A stretch of DNA of 64,000 bases from Oscillospiraceae bacterium (GCA_015067545.1 SVMG01000001.1:248001-312000), one strand, 5' to 3'; counted from the stretch's first letter, positions 8,950 through 21,500 are shown. A program made the numbers and translations. The notes: generated by a model not told the origin, from the letters alone.

Positions 8950-9648
8950 TTATAATTTTTGAATCAAAGCGTGTTTTCCTTTATCAAACCAAAGAATCAG
9001 GCATGTCACAATCGCGCCCAATGTTTCCAGCAGCATATCCAGCATACTGTCAATGAGGCCAATATCGATATATCCGGGCAGCGCAACGCCGTTGACTACC
9101 ACGGATTGAATGTTTTCGATACTGCCGGTAACCCCTGGCGTGTTACCCAAAAGGTAGGAGGTCAGGCTGTGAATGACGGTATCATCCTGCATATCCATAC
9201 CTAAGAATATATCTGCGCCAAATTCGCAGAATTCCCACAGTACCGCAATCACCATAGAGAAGCAAAACGCAAAAATTGTTCTTACAACGGGTAATTCTTT
9301 GCTTTTCGTTAGCAGATCAAAAAGGTACGCACCCACAATCGCAAACATCACACCGCCGCTGATATGCAAAAGCTTGTCCCATACGGGAACTGTGTAGTAT
9401 AGCTTCCAGCAATGACCCAGCATAGGGCCGACGGCATAGACAAGAGCGAATATGTACACCGACAGGCTGATCCTGCAATGCAACAATTTTTCCGTCAGCA
9501 TTGGCACTGCCGCAAGCAGAAGTGTTGCAAAGGCAAGCAATAATCTGTCCGGCTCACCATCTGCCAAAAGTATAAGGATCGTACATACCGTAAAAATCTC
9601 ACATAGCACGGTACTTAACAGTTTGATCCTTTTCTCGTTTTTATGCAT
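8950..9648 (-). CDS. Multi-pass membrane protein of unknown function
   Basis: 232 residues with about six membrane segments. Conserved-looking polar residues sit inside the membrane region: WDKLLHISGG, LWEFCEFGADIFLGMDMQDDTV. This H, E and D pattern resembles the YjdF/DUF2238-like family of predicted membrane proteins. It is overlapped by 8 bp by the phosphatidyltransferase gene, so it belongs to the same lipid operon. I do not know its function. Confidence 0.6.
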   Translation of the reverse strand: MHKNEKRIKLLSTVLCEIFTVCTILILLADGEPDRLLLAFATLLLAAVPMLTEKLLHCRISLSVYIFALVYAVGPMLGHCWKLYYTVPVWDKLLHISGGVMFAIVGAYLFDLLTKSKELPVVRTIFAFCFSMVIAVLWEFCEFGADIFLGMDMQDDTVIHSLTSYLLGNTPGVTGSIENIQSVVVNGVALPGYIDIGLIDSMLDMLLETLGAIVTCLILWFDKGKHALIQKL

Positions 9649-10207
9649 GATTATCTCTCCCGCTTGAAAGTTTCTTCACATTCTCTCTGGTATATAAGAA
9701 AGCAGACAGCAGTGCTAAGACAGTACAGCCGCCGATCAGAATACCGGAAACGACACCGGGGATATGGAACCAGATCAGATGGATGATCATCATGCTGTAC
9801 AGGGAAACCGTGGTAGCCTTCCCGTGCCACACCGCGCCGTCCACTTTTCCTGTCTTGCGAATTACCAGCAAGCCTAAAATTCCTGCCGTGATTTCTTTCA
9901 CTACCAGCACACACAGAGGCAACAGCATCCATTTGAAACGGCTGACAAGGCAATATAGCATTGCGATTTGGGTCAGCTTATCTGCCACCGGATCAAAGGC
10001 TTTGCCAAAGTCACTGATCATATTGCACTTACGGGCAATGATACCGTCCACTACATCTGTAACGCCGGACAGAATAAGCATGACCGTTGTCCAGATCGGG
10101 TCTTTTTTCACGATGTACAGCCACATGATCACCGGGATCAGCAGCAGACGAAAAAAGGACAAAAGATTGGGGATGGTTATGATTTTGTGCTTATACTTTT
10201 CTTCCAT
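9641..10207 (-). CDS. pgsA: CDP-alcohol phosphatidyltransferase (PgsA-like)
   Basis: 188 residues with five or six membrane helices. The catalytic signature D-x2-D-G-x2-A-R-x8-G-x3-D-x3-D is complete: D51, D54-G55, A58-R59, G68, D72, D76. These enzymes swap CMP for an alcohol, usually glycerol-3-phosphate, to make phosphatidylglycerophosphate. The start at 10207 follows TTGGAGG; a start at 10228 would leave no ribosome site. It is the first gene of the leftward lipid operon. Other head groups are possible. Confidence 0.85.
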   Translation of the reverse strand: MEEKYKHKIITIPNLLSFFRLLLIPVIMWLYIVKKDPIWTTVMLILSGVTDVVDGIIARKCNMISDFGKAFDPVADKLTQIAMLYCLVSRFKWMLLPLCVLVVKEITAGILGLLVIRKTGKVDGAVWHGKATTVSLYSMMIIHLIWFHIPGVVSGILIGGCTVLALLSAFLYTRENVKKLSSGRDNHA

Positions 10208-10297
10208 ACTAAGGGCCTCCAAGTCCATTCTATGCAGGCATTATAAAAAGAAAAATACAACTGAACATAAATCCAATGTCAATTATTGTTGAAAAAA

Positions 10298-10324
10298 GGG
10301 GTATCCGAGCAATTCGGATACCCC
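10298..10324 (-). terminator. Rho-independent terminator after the histidine kinase gene
   Basis: A perfect 10-bp stem GGGGTATCCG / CGGATACCCC with a 7-nt loop, followed leftward by six T. It separates the two-component operon from the lipid operon. Confidence 0.85.
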
Positions 10325-10338
10325 AATGGTATATATTA

Positions 10339-11391
10339 TTATTTGGCACGAAGTGCGACAGTAAAGCAGCAACCGCCATCTGGGATATTTTCCGCAGTTA
10401 TCTGCCCTTTTTCGATGGTTAAAACGCGCTTCACCAGCGCAAGACCAAGGCCGCTGCCTTCCTTTTTATGAGAAGAATCTTCCTGATAGAATTTATCAAA
10501 GATGTGCTTCTGTGCCTCCTCAGAAAGGCCTGGTCCTTGATCTTCTATCGTAAAGGTCAATTTACGCGCCTTTTGGGTGAGGCGAAGCTTCACTGTGCCA
10601 CCCTGTGGACTGAATTTTATCGCATTGGATATCAAATTATCCCACACATGGCGCATCATCTGCTCGTTACCGAGATAGGACACGCGATCCAATTCTACAT
10701 CCAGTTCTATGTCCTTTTGCACCCAGGCCGTTTCCAACGCAACCACGGATTGCCGGATCTGCTCATCCAGGCGATACTCGGTTTGGTTGGTGGGGATCTG
10801 CTGATTCTCCAGCTTTGAAAGCAACAAAATGCTTCCCACAAGAGAGGAAAGCCGTTGAGTGTTGAACAGGATCTTATCAATATACTCGCGCTGTTCGTCA
10901 TCCAGATTATCCGCATCCTGCAACAAAGTGGAGTACCCCTCAATAGCATTGATTGGTGTCTTAAATTCGTGAGAAACATTGGACACAAAATCGGTCTGCA
11001 GAATCTCCGTAGAGCTAAGCTCGTGGGCCATTAGATTAAAGCCGGTGTATATCTCCATGATCTCTTTAGAACTGGATTTTTCCTCCAGTCGAACAGAAAA
11101 GTCGCCGTCTGCTACTTTATCCATGGCAACGCGCAGCTTTTTGATTGGATTAAAGAAATACTTGGAAAGCTGACTGGTGACCAGTATGCCGATTAGCAAG
11201 CACACGCCTATCAATTCGATCTCCAGCGGTACTGTCCACGGAAACACTTCGTTAAAGAGCTGATCCAAGCAATAGGCAATCAGCACGCAAACAAGCATTT
11301 CAAGTGTTACCAGCGCTGTCAGCCGAGTGCGGAGACTGAAGTGATTTTGCTGCTCCCGTCTGACCTTTTCAAACCGTTCTCTGGTATTCAC
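10339..11391 (-). CDS. Sensor histidine kinase
   Basis: 350 residues. Two membrane segments (about 24-44 and 58-75) with almost no extracellular loop, a HAMP domain (about 76-130), HisKA with phosphoacceptor His141 in SNVSHEFKTPINAIEG, and a HATPase_c domain with N box NLISNAIKFS and G boxes DQGPGLSEE and GSGLGL. The short loop suggests it senses the membrane or a partner protein. It uses a GTG start that overlaps the regulator stop (GTGA), so translation is coupled. The signal is unknown. Confidence 0.9.
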   Translation of the reverse strand: MNTRERFEKVRREQQNHFSLRTRLTALVTLEMLVCVLIAYCLDQLFNEVFPWTVPLEIELIGVCLLIGILVTSQLSKYFFNPIKKLRVAMDKVADGDFSVRLEEKSSSKEIMEIYTGFNLMAHELSSTEILQTDFVSNVSHEFKTPINAIEGYSTLLQDADNLDDEQREYIDKILFNTQRLSSLVGSILLLSKLENQQIPTNQTEYRLDEQIRQSVVALETAWVQKDIELDVELDRVSYLGNEQMMRHVWDNLISNAIKFSPQGGTVKLRLTQKARKLTFTIEDQGPGLSEEAQKHIFDKFYQEDSSHKKEGSGLGLALVKRVLTIEKGQITAENIPDGGCCFTVALRAK

Positions 11392-12059
11392 AGCTTCACC
11401 ACCTTATAGCCGATACCACGGATCGTGGCGATTTTAAAGTCCTTGTTGTCCCGGAAACGATCACGGAGTCTGCCAATATGTACATCTACCGTATGGGTGT
11501 CGCTTTCGGAATCGTAACCCCAAATCTCATCCATCAGCTGCTGCCGGGTAAAGATCTTGCCGGGGTAAGCCGTCATCTTATAAAGCAGCATAAATTCCTT
11601 TTGCGGCAGAACCATGCTCTCACCCGCCACCGTTACTGTCAATGAATCGCATTCCATCACAGTATCTCCAATGGTTTGCTTCCTGTCATTGATCATTTGT
11701 GCACGGCGCAGGAGTGCCTGCACACGCAGTACCATCTCATTGACATTGATAGGCTTGACCATATAATCATCCACTCCGGACTGGAAACCCAGGCGCATAT
11801 CATCAAAAGCATCCTTGGCAGTGATCATCAAAATTGGGGTAGTGTTTCCCACATCGCGCAGCTGCCTAACCAGCTCATAGCCGTCCATCACAGGCATCAT
11901 AATATCGGAGATGATCATATCGTAGAAATCCTTATCCAAGGCATTCAGCGCCTCCTGGCCATTGGATACGCCCACTACGGTGTAACCATGTCGATTCAGC
12001 ACATGGCTGAACAGCTGTCGCAGCTCCCGGTCATCCTCTGCAATCAATATCTTCAACAT
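11388..12059 (-). CDS. OmpR/PhoB-family response regulator
   Basis: 223 residues. The receiver has the acidic pair D9-D10, phosphoacceptor D52 in IISDIMMPVMDG, T and K in MITAKD and YMVKPIN. The C-terminal winged helix ends DVHIGRLRDRFR...IRGIGYKVV. It is the first gene of the operon with the histidine kinase. The start at 12059 follows GGAGGGATTACG; an upstream in-frame start at 12080 lies before the ribosome site and is rejected. Confidence 0.92.
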   Translation of the reverse strand: MLKILIAEDDRELRQLFSHVLNRHGYTVVGVSNGQEALNALDKDFYDMIISDIMMPVMDGYELVRQLRDVGNTTPILMITAKDAFDDMRLGFQSGVDDYMVKPINVNEMVLRVQALLRRAQMINDRKQTIGDTVMECDSLTVTVAGESMVLPQKEFMLLYKMTAYPGKIFTRQQLMDEIWGYDSESDTHTVDVHIGRLRDRFRDNKDFKIATIRGIGYKVVKL

Positions 12060-12092
12060 CGTAATCCCTCCTAAATGCAAAATCTAAATTAT

Positions 12093-12123
12093 ATTATAGT
12101 ACTAATTTTCAATCAAACTTCAA
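12093..12123 (-). promoter_or_regulatory. Possible promoter of the two-component operon
   Basis: Leftward TATAAT at 12098-12093 with a weak TTGAAG 19 bp upstream, in an AT-rich stretch 33 bp before the regulator start. The spacing is longer than ideal. Confidence 0.35.
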
Positions 12124-12196
12124 CAAATCTTTAATTTTGACGGTTTTAACGAAAAAAATGTCTCTTTTTGAAGATTTTCTCAATGATACCCCAACC

Positions 12197-12341
12197 GCAG
12201 CCCAATCGCCGGCGGGATCGACGGAAATGGGGAGCAAATGTAACGAACAGCAGCGAATGGGCTGAAATGGAACAAAAATACCCCTTGATTTCCGTTTTCA
12301 TTGGAAATCAAGGGGTTTTATCGGTTTCATCAAGGATCGGC
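12197..12341. repeat. 145-bp dispersed repeat, copy 2
   Basis: Ungapped match to 5567-5711. It ends five bases before the original tRNA-Leu terminator, just outside the prophage. It contains a perfect 13-bp hairpin at 12281-12315 (CCCCTTGATTTCC with its complement) followed by TTTTA on the right and TATTTTTG read leftward, so it can act as a terminator both ways. The gap 12060-12555 otherwise holds only the regulator promoter, attL, the arm sites and terminators. Confidence 0.8.
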
Positions 12342-12345
12342 TGGC

Positions 12346-12372
12346 AAAAAAAGAGACAGCCTTACGGCTGTC
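12346..12372 (-). terminator. Original chromosomal terminator of tRNA-Leu, displaced by the prophage
   Basis: Leftward GACAGCC-GTAA-GGCTGTC followed by TCTTTTTTT. It lies directly beyond attL, where the 3' end of tRNA-Leu would be if the prophage were excised. It is now about 41 kb from the tRNA. Confidence 0.7.
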
Positions 12373-12373
12373 T

Positions 12374-12400
12374 TCTTTGGTGGGCGAGGCGGGACTTGAA
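12374..12400. other. attL, left copy of the 27-bp attachment core
   Basis: 27 bases identical to 53420-53446. They correspond to the 3' end of tRNA-Leu(CAG), from the T-arm through the acceptor stem and CCA, plus three flanking bases. Identity ends exactly at 12400/53446. Confidence 0.92.
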
Positions 12401-12502
12401 TTTGCTGATATGTATGAAATGCGTGTAAATCTTCGGAAATATACGCATATTCTCCATTATTTTTGTAATAATTTGCATCGTTATGCACCCCATTGCAACG
12501 GC

Positions 12503-12524
12503 ATAAGGGAAAAAATAAGGGAAA
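12503..12524. other. Arm-type integrase sites, attL side (two direct repeats)
   Basis: ATAAGGGAAA occurs at 12503-12512 and 12515-12524. The same pair with the same 12-bp spacing occurs at 53301-53322. Each pair is about 100 bp inside the attachment core, which fits arm sites bound by the N-terminal domain of the integrase (inference). Confidence 0.55.
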
Positions 12525-12526
12525 AA

Positions 12527-12548
12527 CCGCACCGGTTTCCCGGTGCGG
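12527..12548 (-). terminator. Terminator of the prophage leftward operon
   Basis: A 9-bp GC-rich stem CCGCACCGG with a GAAA-type loop and its complement, followed leftward by TTTTT, 8 bp beyond the stop of the giant polyvalent gene. Confidence 0.85.
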
Positions 12549-12555
12549 TCTCTCC

Positions 12556-15500
12556 TTAATCCGTCAAAGCATCAAGTACCTTCTGTCCAACAGACGTGCT
12601 ATATGGATTGTTCTTAGCGCTCTTCGTGCCGGCAAACAGCTGCCACAGCACTGCGCTGTCATTCGTACCCAGCCGCAAGCTGTCGATAGCCCTCTTATAC
12701 TCTGCGCCGGAGAAAGAGCCATTTTTGTCCTGATCGTACTCCGCCCGGATTTCGAACAGCTTCACATAACTGCTTAAGCTGATGTCAAATCGATTTGCCA
12801 CCTTGGCCTTCTTGAACTGTTCAGACGTCATATACGCTCCCAACGCTGCCAGCTGAAAGTCCGGATTTCTGTACATATCCACGCAGGTACGCCACTTCTG
12901 AACATTTGCCACCTGATCCTCACCAGCCATGGGCTCCAGATTGTCGATCCCCTCCATGAGCGCATCCGACTCCTCTTCCGGCAACCCGTTGATTATTGCT
13001 TTCAGATACTTATCCGTATTGTACCCCTCGGCCTTGACTGCGAAATAATCCGCCACATCAAGCCCGGCCTGCTCATAGGCAGCAATATCCGCCTTGGTGT
13101 TGCCCGGCTCATAATCGTCAAACATTGACGCCTTCGCCTGTTCGGATGCATAGGAATACAGTTTCTTCAGCATTCCTTCTCGAATCTTCGGGCTAGCCTC
13201 CGCAAACCGATCGGACGATATCATTTTGTCCAGGGATTTTGCTACTATATCAGCCCACACATTTCCGTAATGTTGCCGCTGCCCGATATTAAGCATTCGT
13301 TCATCGCCATCAATGGTAACACTGTCTGGCACTCCCCCGGGGACTGCCCCGGTAAAGTCGGCTTCATACAGTTCCGCAATCGCATCTGCTGTGCCGTCGG
13401 ATACATCAATTCCGCGTTGATCCAGCAAACTGCCCACGCGGATTGATAGGTTCTCCCCTGTCAGCCCTCCCAATGCGCTCTTGTCTGCAGATTCAAACCA
13501 TCCGTCATAGACCGCACCAAAGCCCGGAATGAACTTCAGCGCACCTACAATGTAGGCTTCCACATTGGCAGCAGGAATACCCCAATAGGCTGCGATCTCC
13601 AAAGCAGCATCTTTGATCCGTTCAAGCAGATCGTTTCCGTTCTGTTTGAAGTACTCACCGATTCTACCGTCATCCATCGCAACCGCCACCATATCCGCAG
13701 CAGTTCCAAAGATGATATCCATCGCAGTATCCACGGTATTATACATATCCTGGATCAGCGACACTTCCATAGATTCCGGTGCATAGAACTTTTCGTCAAA
13801 GATCTTCGCACTGATCATGTCCATCAGTGTGTCACCGCCGATAACTGTACCGGAAAGAGAACTGAGCATACCCATGCTCATTTGTTGCAAAATGCTCAGT
13901 ACAGTCATTTTGCCCTCTTCATCCCGGTACTTCTTCCCCTTGTTCTTAATAAGAGCCGCCAACAGATTGACACCTTCACCCCACAGTGCATTCAGCAGTA
14001 ATGCCACCACAGTCGCCCCGGCCGCTTGGCTCAGCTTCCCTGCCTTTTCAAGCTGCCCGGTCTTTTTGTAATAGCCGGCTTCACCAATCATCTGCCGCAG
14101 GGTGTTATAGGTCTGGGCAGAGTCTGATGTAAACATGGTAAACATCCGTGTCAGCGTGTTCTTGCTCTTGCGCAGAGTACCCTGGTGCATCTGATCCGAG
14201 GTTGACTGGCTACGAGAAACAGCGTTCTCGAACTCTTCCGCTACCTTTTTGTAGAACGGACTCTCGCCGTTATTCACCTGTTCCTTTGTGCCGACCTCCA
14301 ATTCCGGATGTTCCTTGCGTACCTTATTCTCAGCCCAGGGCCACAACACGCTCGCTGCCCACTGGTCCATAGCGGTGATTGCACCGCCACCAATTGCAAA
14401 ACGCACAACTTTGTTATTCTGTGTCCAATTGGGATGATCCTTCAGCTGCTTCGTTTCCGGCATCGAGTAACCCATTCCGCGCCAGGCAAGATCCTGAGTA
14501 TACTTCCCAATCAAATCGCGATCGAGCCGCTCCACCTGCAGCCGGCTAGGCACCACATTTCCGACGCCCAAATAAGCACCAGCCAACGGAATACTGCCCA
14601 TCTGCTTCAGCACAATGCTCATATTCGCACCGAACACAGAGGAAATGTAATTGCTCAACAGCTTTTCGCCTGCCTCATTGATCACATCTTCCCGGTCAAG
14701 CTTTCCGCCCTGCAGGTCTGTTAGCAGGTTCTCGATATACCGCTTATGCTCCAAACCCCAGGCATGGGTGATGGTATCCTTCATGCTGTTCTTGTATTCC
14801 GTCCAGTTCATCAGCGTGGTCCAGTTGCGGATAGGGATTGCCATACCCACGAATCGGGCCGTCTGATTCACATTCCGTTCAAAGGCATCAAAGGCGCTGA
14901 TATTATAACTGGGATTCTTGGAATACTGCACACGGCCCTTCAGATTTCCTACACCTTCCGCCGTCACATCAAAGGTGCCGAACTCAGCATTGGTGTAGTT
15001 TTGGTTGGTATAGATAGGCGCGTAGTGCTTGCCCATGGCCTTGTCGTAGCCATACAGCACATTGGAAACCCGGTTGATTTCCCCGGTAGCAAACCCGTTG
15101 TAATACTGGTCCAGTACCTGGGCCAGCTCCATTTCCTCGTCAGTGAGGTTAGATACCAACTGCTTCACCGTCTCCGGTGCCAGGCGGATGGTTCGGCCCT
15201 GTTCCAGTGCCTCCTGCCGTTTGCCTTTGCCGTATAGTTCCTTATCAACAACGAAGGTGCGACCGCCCTCCATGTGCCGCAGGTTGTCCAGGTTCTTACT
15301 TTCCAGATACATATGCACCTTCTGTGCCGGTGTCATGTACACAGTGACGGTATCTCCGAAAATTGGCTTGTTGCCTTTGCCCCATTCCATCAATTCCGGA
15401 ACTTCGATGGTGTACCAAATCGCATCCTTGCCCTGGCCGTCTGCACGCATCACAAAATCCTTGTGCTCGTTCAGATAGTCCTCCAGAATTCGGTTTGCCT

Positions 15501-18500
15501 TCACAGTGAAGGCACGCACATCCCGTTCGCCCCGTTCCAGCTGCTTGGCCATGGAGTACCACGCACTATTGGGATTCCACCCGGCCATCCGTTCCAGAAC
15601 ATTCATAGCAGACAGTTGTTCCCGGTTCAGGAAGCGGTCTACAAGCCCCTCCTTGCCTTTTCCTGCCTCTGTCAGTTCTTCCTTGGAATCCAAATAGACC
15701 TCTTCAAAGATCCGGTACTGCTCATCATTGAGGACATTGTTACGGTTGTAGAAAGCCGTCCTCAGGCCGGTGGCCAGTTTGTACAGATCCAGCAACGCCG
15801 CAGGATCCATGTCAGCGATCTTCTTATTATCCAGACGGGATATGATCCGCTCGATCTCCGCATCTTCATGGAAGTTGGGATCCTTTGCCCGAGCTTCCTT
15901 GTACATCTCTGCGAGATCTTTCCATGTAGCCTGGTGCTTATTGCTCCAGTTCATCTCATTGGCGGCACCCACAGCATATAGATCGATGTCGCTCAGCGCT
16001 CTGTCCCACTCTTCCCGCAGATCTTCCGGAGCAAGGCGGCGATTTTTATTCAGCCATTGCAGACTCTTCAGCGTTTTTTGCTGCAGCTCCTGCAGCTCAC
16101 GGCGTTCTTTCGCCCGCTGTGCCCGTTCCTGGTTCTCCGCCCGTTCCTTCATCACACGGCGCAGATTGCGGTCCTTCAATTGGATTTCCACCTTTGCTGT
16201 CTCAGCGAAAGATTTCAGTGCCCACGTCATCTGCCGTTCCAAGCTGTCCAGCACATCATTTTCCGAGGTGTACTCCTCCTTGGCTACACGGGCCACATAC
16301 TCAGCAAGGCTGATTTTCTCATCCTTGCCCCGCTCCGCCACATGGATGATCTTCTGCAGGATCGCGATCTCGTCCGTATCTTCTGCATCGAACAGACCCG
16401 GCAGATCTGCTGCTAGGTCACTATTCCACACGTCGATTCCGGAAACGCTGTGGCCATTCTTATCGGTGCGCTCATAAGTCAGATAGATACCTGCCGCAAA
16501 GGCTCTGCGGCGAACATCCTGCCAGTCATCACCAAACTCCGCCACAACACTGCCCGGCACATAGATGTGTCCGCCCTTGATGTAACTCCGGGCTTCTCCG
16601 TAGTAGTCATCTGCAGGGATCGTCACCGCACCTGCTTCGTACATCCGGGTAAAGAACCTGCGCCGGTCATCCTCGGTCAGTGCGCCATGCTTTACGATCC
16701 GATCTGCAAAGCCGCCGATGTAGGCCCGCAATTCACCGCGCACGCCATCCGGAATGGAGAAGGTCTGCAGGAGTTTGTTTTCCAGCAGCCGCTTGGCCTC
16801 CGTTGCCCGGCTCTCCACATCCAGTTCCACTTTGCCAGGTTGGATGCGGTTCTCCTTGGCTCGCTGAGCTTGCCCTGCCTTTTTACGAGTGTTCTCTACT
16901 TGTTGAGTAGCCTTGTACCGTTTCTCGCCTTCCGGGCCGAGCTGGTCATAAAGATACATTCTTTCCCACTCAGCTCTGCGGGATTCCAGGTCACCCTTTA
17001 CACGGTGGTACTCCTCCTCATCCATCAGATACTTTTTGTCGCTCTTGATGATCTCGACGCCTTCATCATCGGTGGAATAGCGGATATCTCTGTTTGTTAC
17101 GCTAAAACGCTCGGACAGCGGAATCACATTGCCCTTGTTGTCATAGGTCACGGGATCTGCAGATTTAATTCTGTTGGAATCGAATACCACATAATCTGTT
17201 GTAAGGCGTTGTAAATCGTCATAGCCCACTCCATCGGAGATGTTCTCAAATATTACGCCATCATATCGATTCTTCTTTGCGTAAGCAGCCCATTCGTAAG
17301 TATCCATTTCCTTTCCGTCAAAAGTAATGCTTGCATAATTCTGCCCACGACAGTCGATGACAAGGGGCTTCTTAAGCATAAGATAGACAGCATAAAGATC
17401 AAAGCCATAACCGCCAGCATTATCCATATCACTGTTAAAGAAATGTCCCGCCTGCTCTTCATACTGCTTCTTGAATACCGTGATTCTGCTGTACTCTGTA
17501 TCCCACGATCCTGATTGAGCATTCCAACTGCTTTTTTCTTCCCTATTGGTGGTACCATGATATGCCTTGATTGTATACCCCGCCGCCTTCGCTGCTTCGT
17601 CAACCATCTGCTGAGCAGTCTGCATATCACCACGATTTACTGCATCCAAATATTTTTGGTTGACATTTTTGTCAGGAACGCGTATACTATAAGCAAGGGA
17701 ACTTCCATTGGCGGCAGTCTTGTTACTGCCGTTAACAGCGGCATGTAAAGTCCGTTGGGTGGAGGTTCCTTCTGCTTGTTCAGCAGAAAAACTGTAGAAA
17801 TAATTTCCATCCGCTTTTTCCTTTACATTGATAGACACACGATACGGAACAAGTTCTTCACTCCCATACTCCGCAAAGTATATATCATTAACAAAATAAT
17901 GCCACTGCTTCACACCTTGATGTGGATCTGTATTTTTTCCCGTTTCGGCCTTGGAATAGTTATACCGAGATTCCGATGCAATTTGGTAATAATCATCGGC
18001 AAGATCCAAGGTCACACGCTTCTCAACTGCATTACCATGGCGGTTGCCGCCCATAAGTTTGCTCGCATCTGTCGGCGAGTTTTCATTCTCGCTATAAGAA
18101 GGATCGAACTTCGCCTCGATGTATCTAACCTCTCCACCGCTTTCAATGCGCAGTGTAATAGGCTTTTTAGACCACACATCTTGGATGTAATGCAGTATCT
18201 TTTCTCCCTTTGCCTTTTTAGGTGTCCCCTTAGGAAAGTTGGATTCATAGATACCCTTGCCATCTTCTGCATAACCGTGGAAGGAATACCGCTCACCGCC
18301 GATTTTGGCGGTGTTTTCTTTTTCCCGGTCGCGCTGCTCAGTCAGTTCCCGGTACTCCATAAATTCATGGCGGTAAATACCCCGGCTCAGTTCCGCGCCT
18401 TCCTTGGCAGCCTGCTCCGGATTCTCTTTTGTCAGTCGTGTGTAACGCTCAAACTGCGCCGCATGGTTGGTAGACACCGAACGCAGGATCTCTGCGATTC

Positions 18501-21500
18501 GCGCTTCTCGTTCCGCATTTTGGGCATTTCGTTCCGCAAAATCGGTGTTTTGGTACGCATCTGGGGTGCTTTGTTCCGCATTAGGCCCATTGGTCTGCCG
18601 CACACCGTTCTCCTGAGCAGTCTTCTTTCCGAGATTCAGTTCCGCCATTCTGTCATTAACGACCTTGGTGAACTTGTCCGCACCGGCGCCGAACGCATTG
18701 ATTCCGGCATAGGCATCAGCCATCATCTCTTCCCTGATAAGTGCAAGAATCTGCCGGTATGCTTCCTTGTCATTCTGATCCACAGCCTCACTTAGTCCAT
18801 ACTGGCCATCCAGTGCCGCAATGTACGCATCCAGCACCGCTTGCAATTCCTCTTTGGAGAACTGTTCAAGGATCGACAGCTTATTCATATTGTCCAGGTT
18901 GTGACTCTTCTTACGAGCAAATGCCGCCTTGTAGTGATAGATTTCGTGGTCCAAAATCTGATCCAGCGATACTTTGGTATAGTCCGCCTGCAGGATCACC
19001 TGCTCAGCAGTGATGGCTGCTCGGATACGGTGACTCTGATTATCCGCACCCTGCACATGGATATCACCAATGACAAACACAGGCTCTTTGCCGGTCTCGT
19101 CTTGAATCTTCTGTGCCAAAGCCTGCAGCTCACCGTCCCAATGTTCCTGTGGCAATACCTGCAGGTTGCGCCGCTCCGTTCCCTTAGTCAGTCCAATTTC
19201 CTGAGCACTTACTTTTGGGAGCCGAAGAGATCTTGCAAGATTCTGTCGCGCAACTGCTGATTTGATGCGGCTTGCTCCGGTGAGCCTTTCTGTCCTTTGC
19301 GCTGCCGTTTCTGCGCCGCCGTCCAGGCTTCCAGTTTGCTCTCCGGTACCCGTACCAACATTCCGTTGGCCGCCTCCATGTAATACACCTGCTCCTGCAC
19401 CGGTGCCGTCTGTGCCTGTTTGTCCATCGGTATTTGCATTTTCTGTTCCTCCATTCTGATCGTAAGTGTTGACAATTCCGCCACCCTGGTCTATAATATT
19501 CATAGAAGCAGTATCTTTGGATGAGGCAAGAGAGCCGGCATCGGCCACTCCCCGAGTCGTGGAAGATTCTGCTTCATTTTCTGTTTCAGAGATATAGAAC
19601 GCAGAACCATCCGGAAGAAGCACGCGATGGACTTTGTATTGATTGCCTTGCGTCTGACGCACCACAACAGCCATATTTCCTCTTTGGCCATTGATCGTTA
19701 CAGGCGCAGCAAATGTCACCGTACTATACTTTCTTCCTTTATGATTTTCTCTCGACGAAATCTCGACGCCTTTTTCCAAGACATAGGGCAACGCCTCAAA
19801 CGCCGCTTCATCAGCTGACCCTTTCTTGAAATAATTGAATGCCGCCCGCAGTTTTTTCCGCGCGAAATCAATAATGCCGAATCCCTTGCGTTCCACCGAA
19901 TACCCGGTGGGGCGCAGTTTTTCTATCACCCAGTTCTTCTTTGCGTTAAGATCCATTTCCGCAAAGTTGCTTGGTGTGGTAATGTTTGCAACAGGCTCCA
20001 TACCACTCAGCACATTTTCACTGACTTTCAGCTGTTCTTTGATTCCCACATTGGCATTTTCGCCCGTGATCTGCTCCGCCCGAATAGCCTGCTCGTTAGC
20101 CATGATCTGCTGCGCCAATTCGCCCTTCGTAGGCACCTTGCCGGCGTCGATCTTCTCCTGCAGCTTCAGCGCCATCTGGTGCGCCTCGGTATCTTCTGCG
20201 CTCTCCAGCCCGTAATCAATGATTGCCTGCGCCTGCTCGGTGGTAAGTCCGGCCAATCCCAGCTTTTGACCCAGATTGGAGTAGCGAACGTTATTCACGC
20301 CACTGGTGGCACCGGTCATCATGCCGCCGGAGAGGAAAGACTGTACAGCTGTCTCACCTGCTTCAGCCAGCAAGGCAAGATTTGCCTGTTCCCGGGCTTC
20401 TGCCTCACTCATGCCCTGGGCCATCAGCTCCTTGATCTGCAGATTGTAGGAAGACTCCTCCTGCATGATCGCCGCTTCTGCAATGGTGGATGCCAGGAAG
20501 TTGATCTCTTCCTCACTGACTTCGATCGCACCCTGCTTCAGCATTTCTTTCAGTGTCTTCTTGAAATTCAGCGGGTCACCCTTGGCCACCTTGAGAATGT
20601 TCTCAACTGAAAACTTTTCCGTCAGCACCTCCAAACCGCCGCTGATTACACCCATAGCCAGTGCCTGCACAGGATCGCCACCCTGCTCACTGATCTGCCG
20701 CACGGTATCACCGAAAGAACCCATGGCGGCCAATCCCAGTGTAATGGGCGCAGCACTGCCTCCGGTTGCAGCAGTCGCCGCCAGGCCTACAGCCAGCCTT
20801 GCCAGATTATCTGCGGCACTTGTGGTTGCACCGTACACGGTAGCCAGGCCTTGTCGAAGCCATCCGCCGTCCTCAATCTGATTGCCTTTCTCATCATAGT
20901 GATCGCCTGCGATGTTTTTGGATACGGTATCGCGCACAGCACCGGACCATATATTGCTCTGAAAGCCTGCCGCATTCGGATCCAGATTGCCATATCTTTC
21001 ATCATAGAATTGCAGTTCATTCAGCGCCACAAACGGGCTTTTCACAGCATTCCAGAGGCCAAGAGGAACCGTCGCAAGGGTAGAAAGGATTCCGCCCCCG
21101 ACACCCTGTGCTGCCTCTTGGGCCTTTCGTACAGTTTCCTCTGTATTCTTCTGACCGTTATATCGGCGCAAAGAAACCAATATCTCCTGTAGCCTGTCCC
21201 AGCCAACGCGATCAGCCCAGGCCAGCACCTCGGCAGGCGCGCCGTCTCGGTTGTTTTTCCAGTTGTTACGGTTAACTACCCACTGGTCGAACATTGCCCG
21301 CTCGGCCTCCGTCCAGCTCTCCAGTTCCGTCATATCCAGAACCATCGCCCGGTCGCCTTCGCTCAGTGTGCCGAAGTATGGCGTATTTTTGATGTCAGCC
21401 ATATTGCTGTAGACAGCCCAATCATATTCCTCTTTCAGTAGCGCACGCTTCTGTTCCCATTCCCACATCTCTGTGTCGAACTGCGCATTTTTAATCATGC

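Noticed and set aside
12377..12559. Short rightward open frame across attL
   Set aside because: It starts in the tRNA-derived att core and crosses arm sites and a terminator; no ribosome site.
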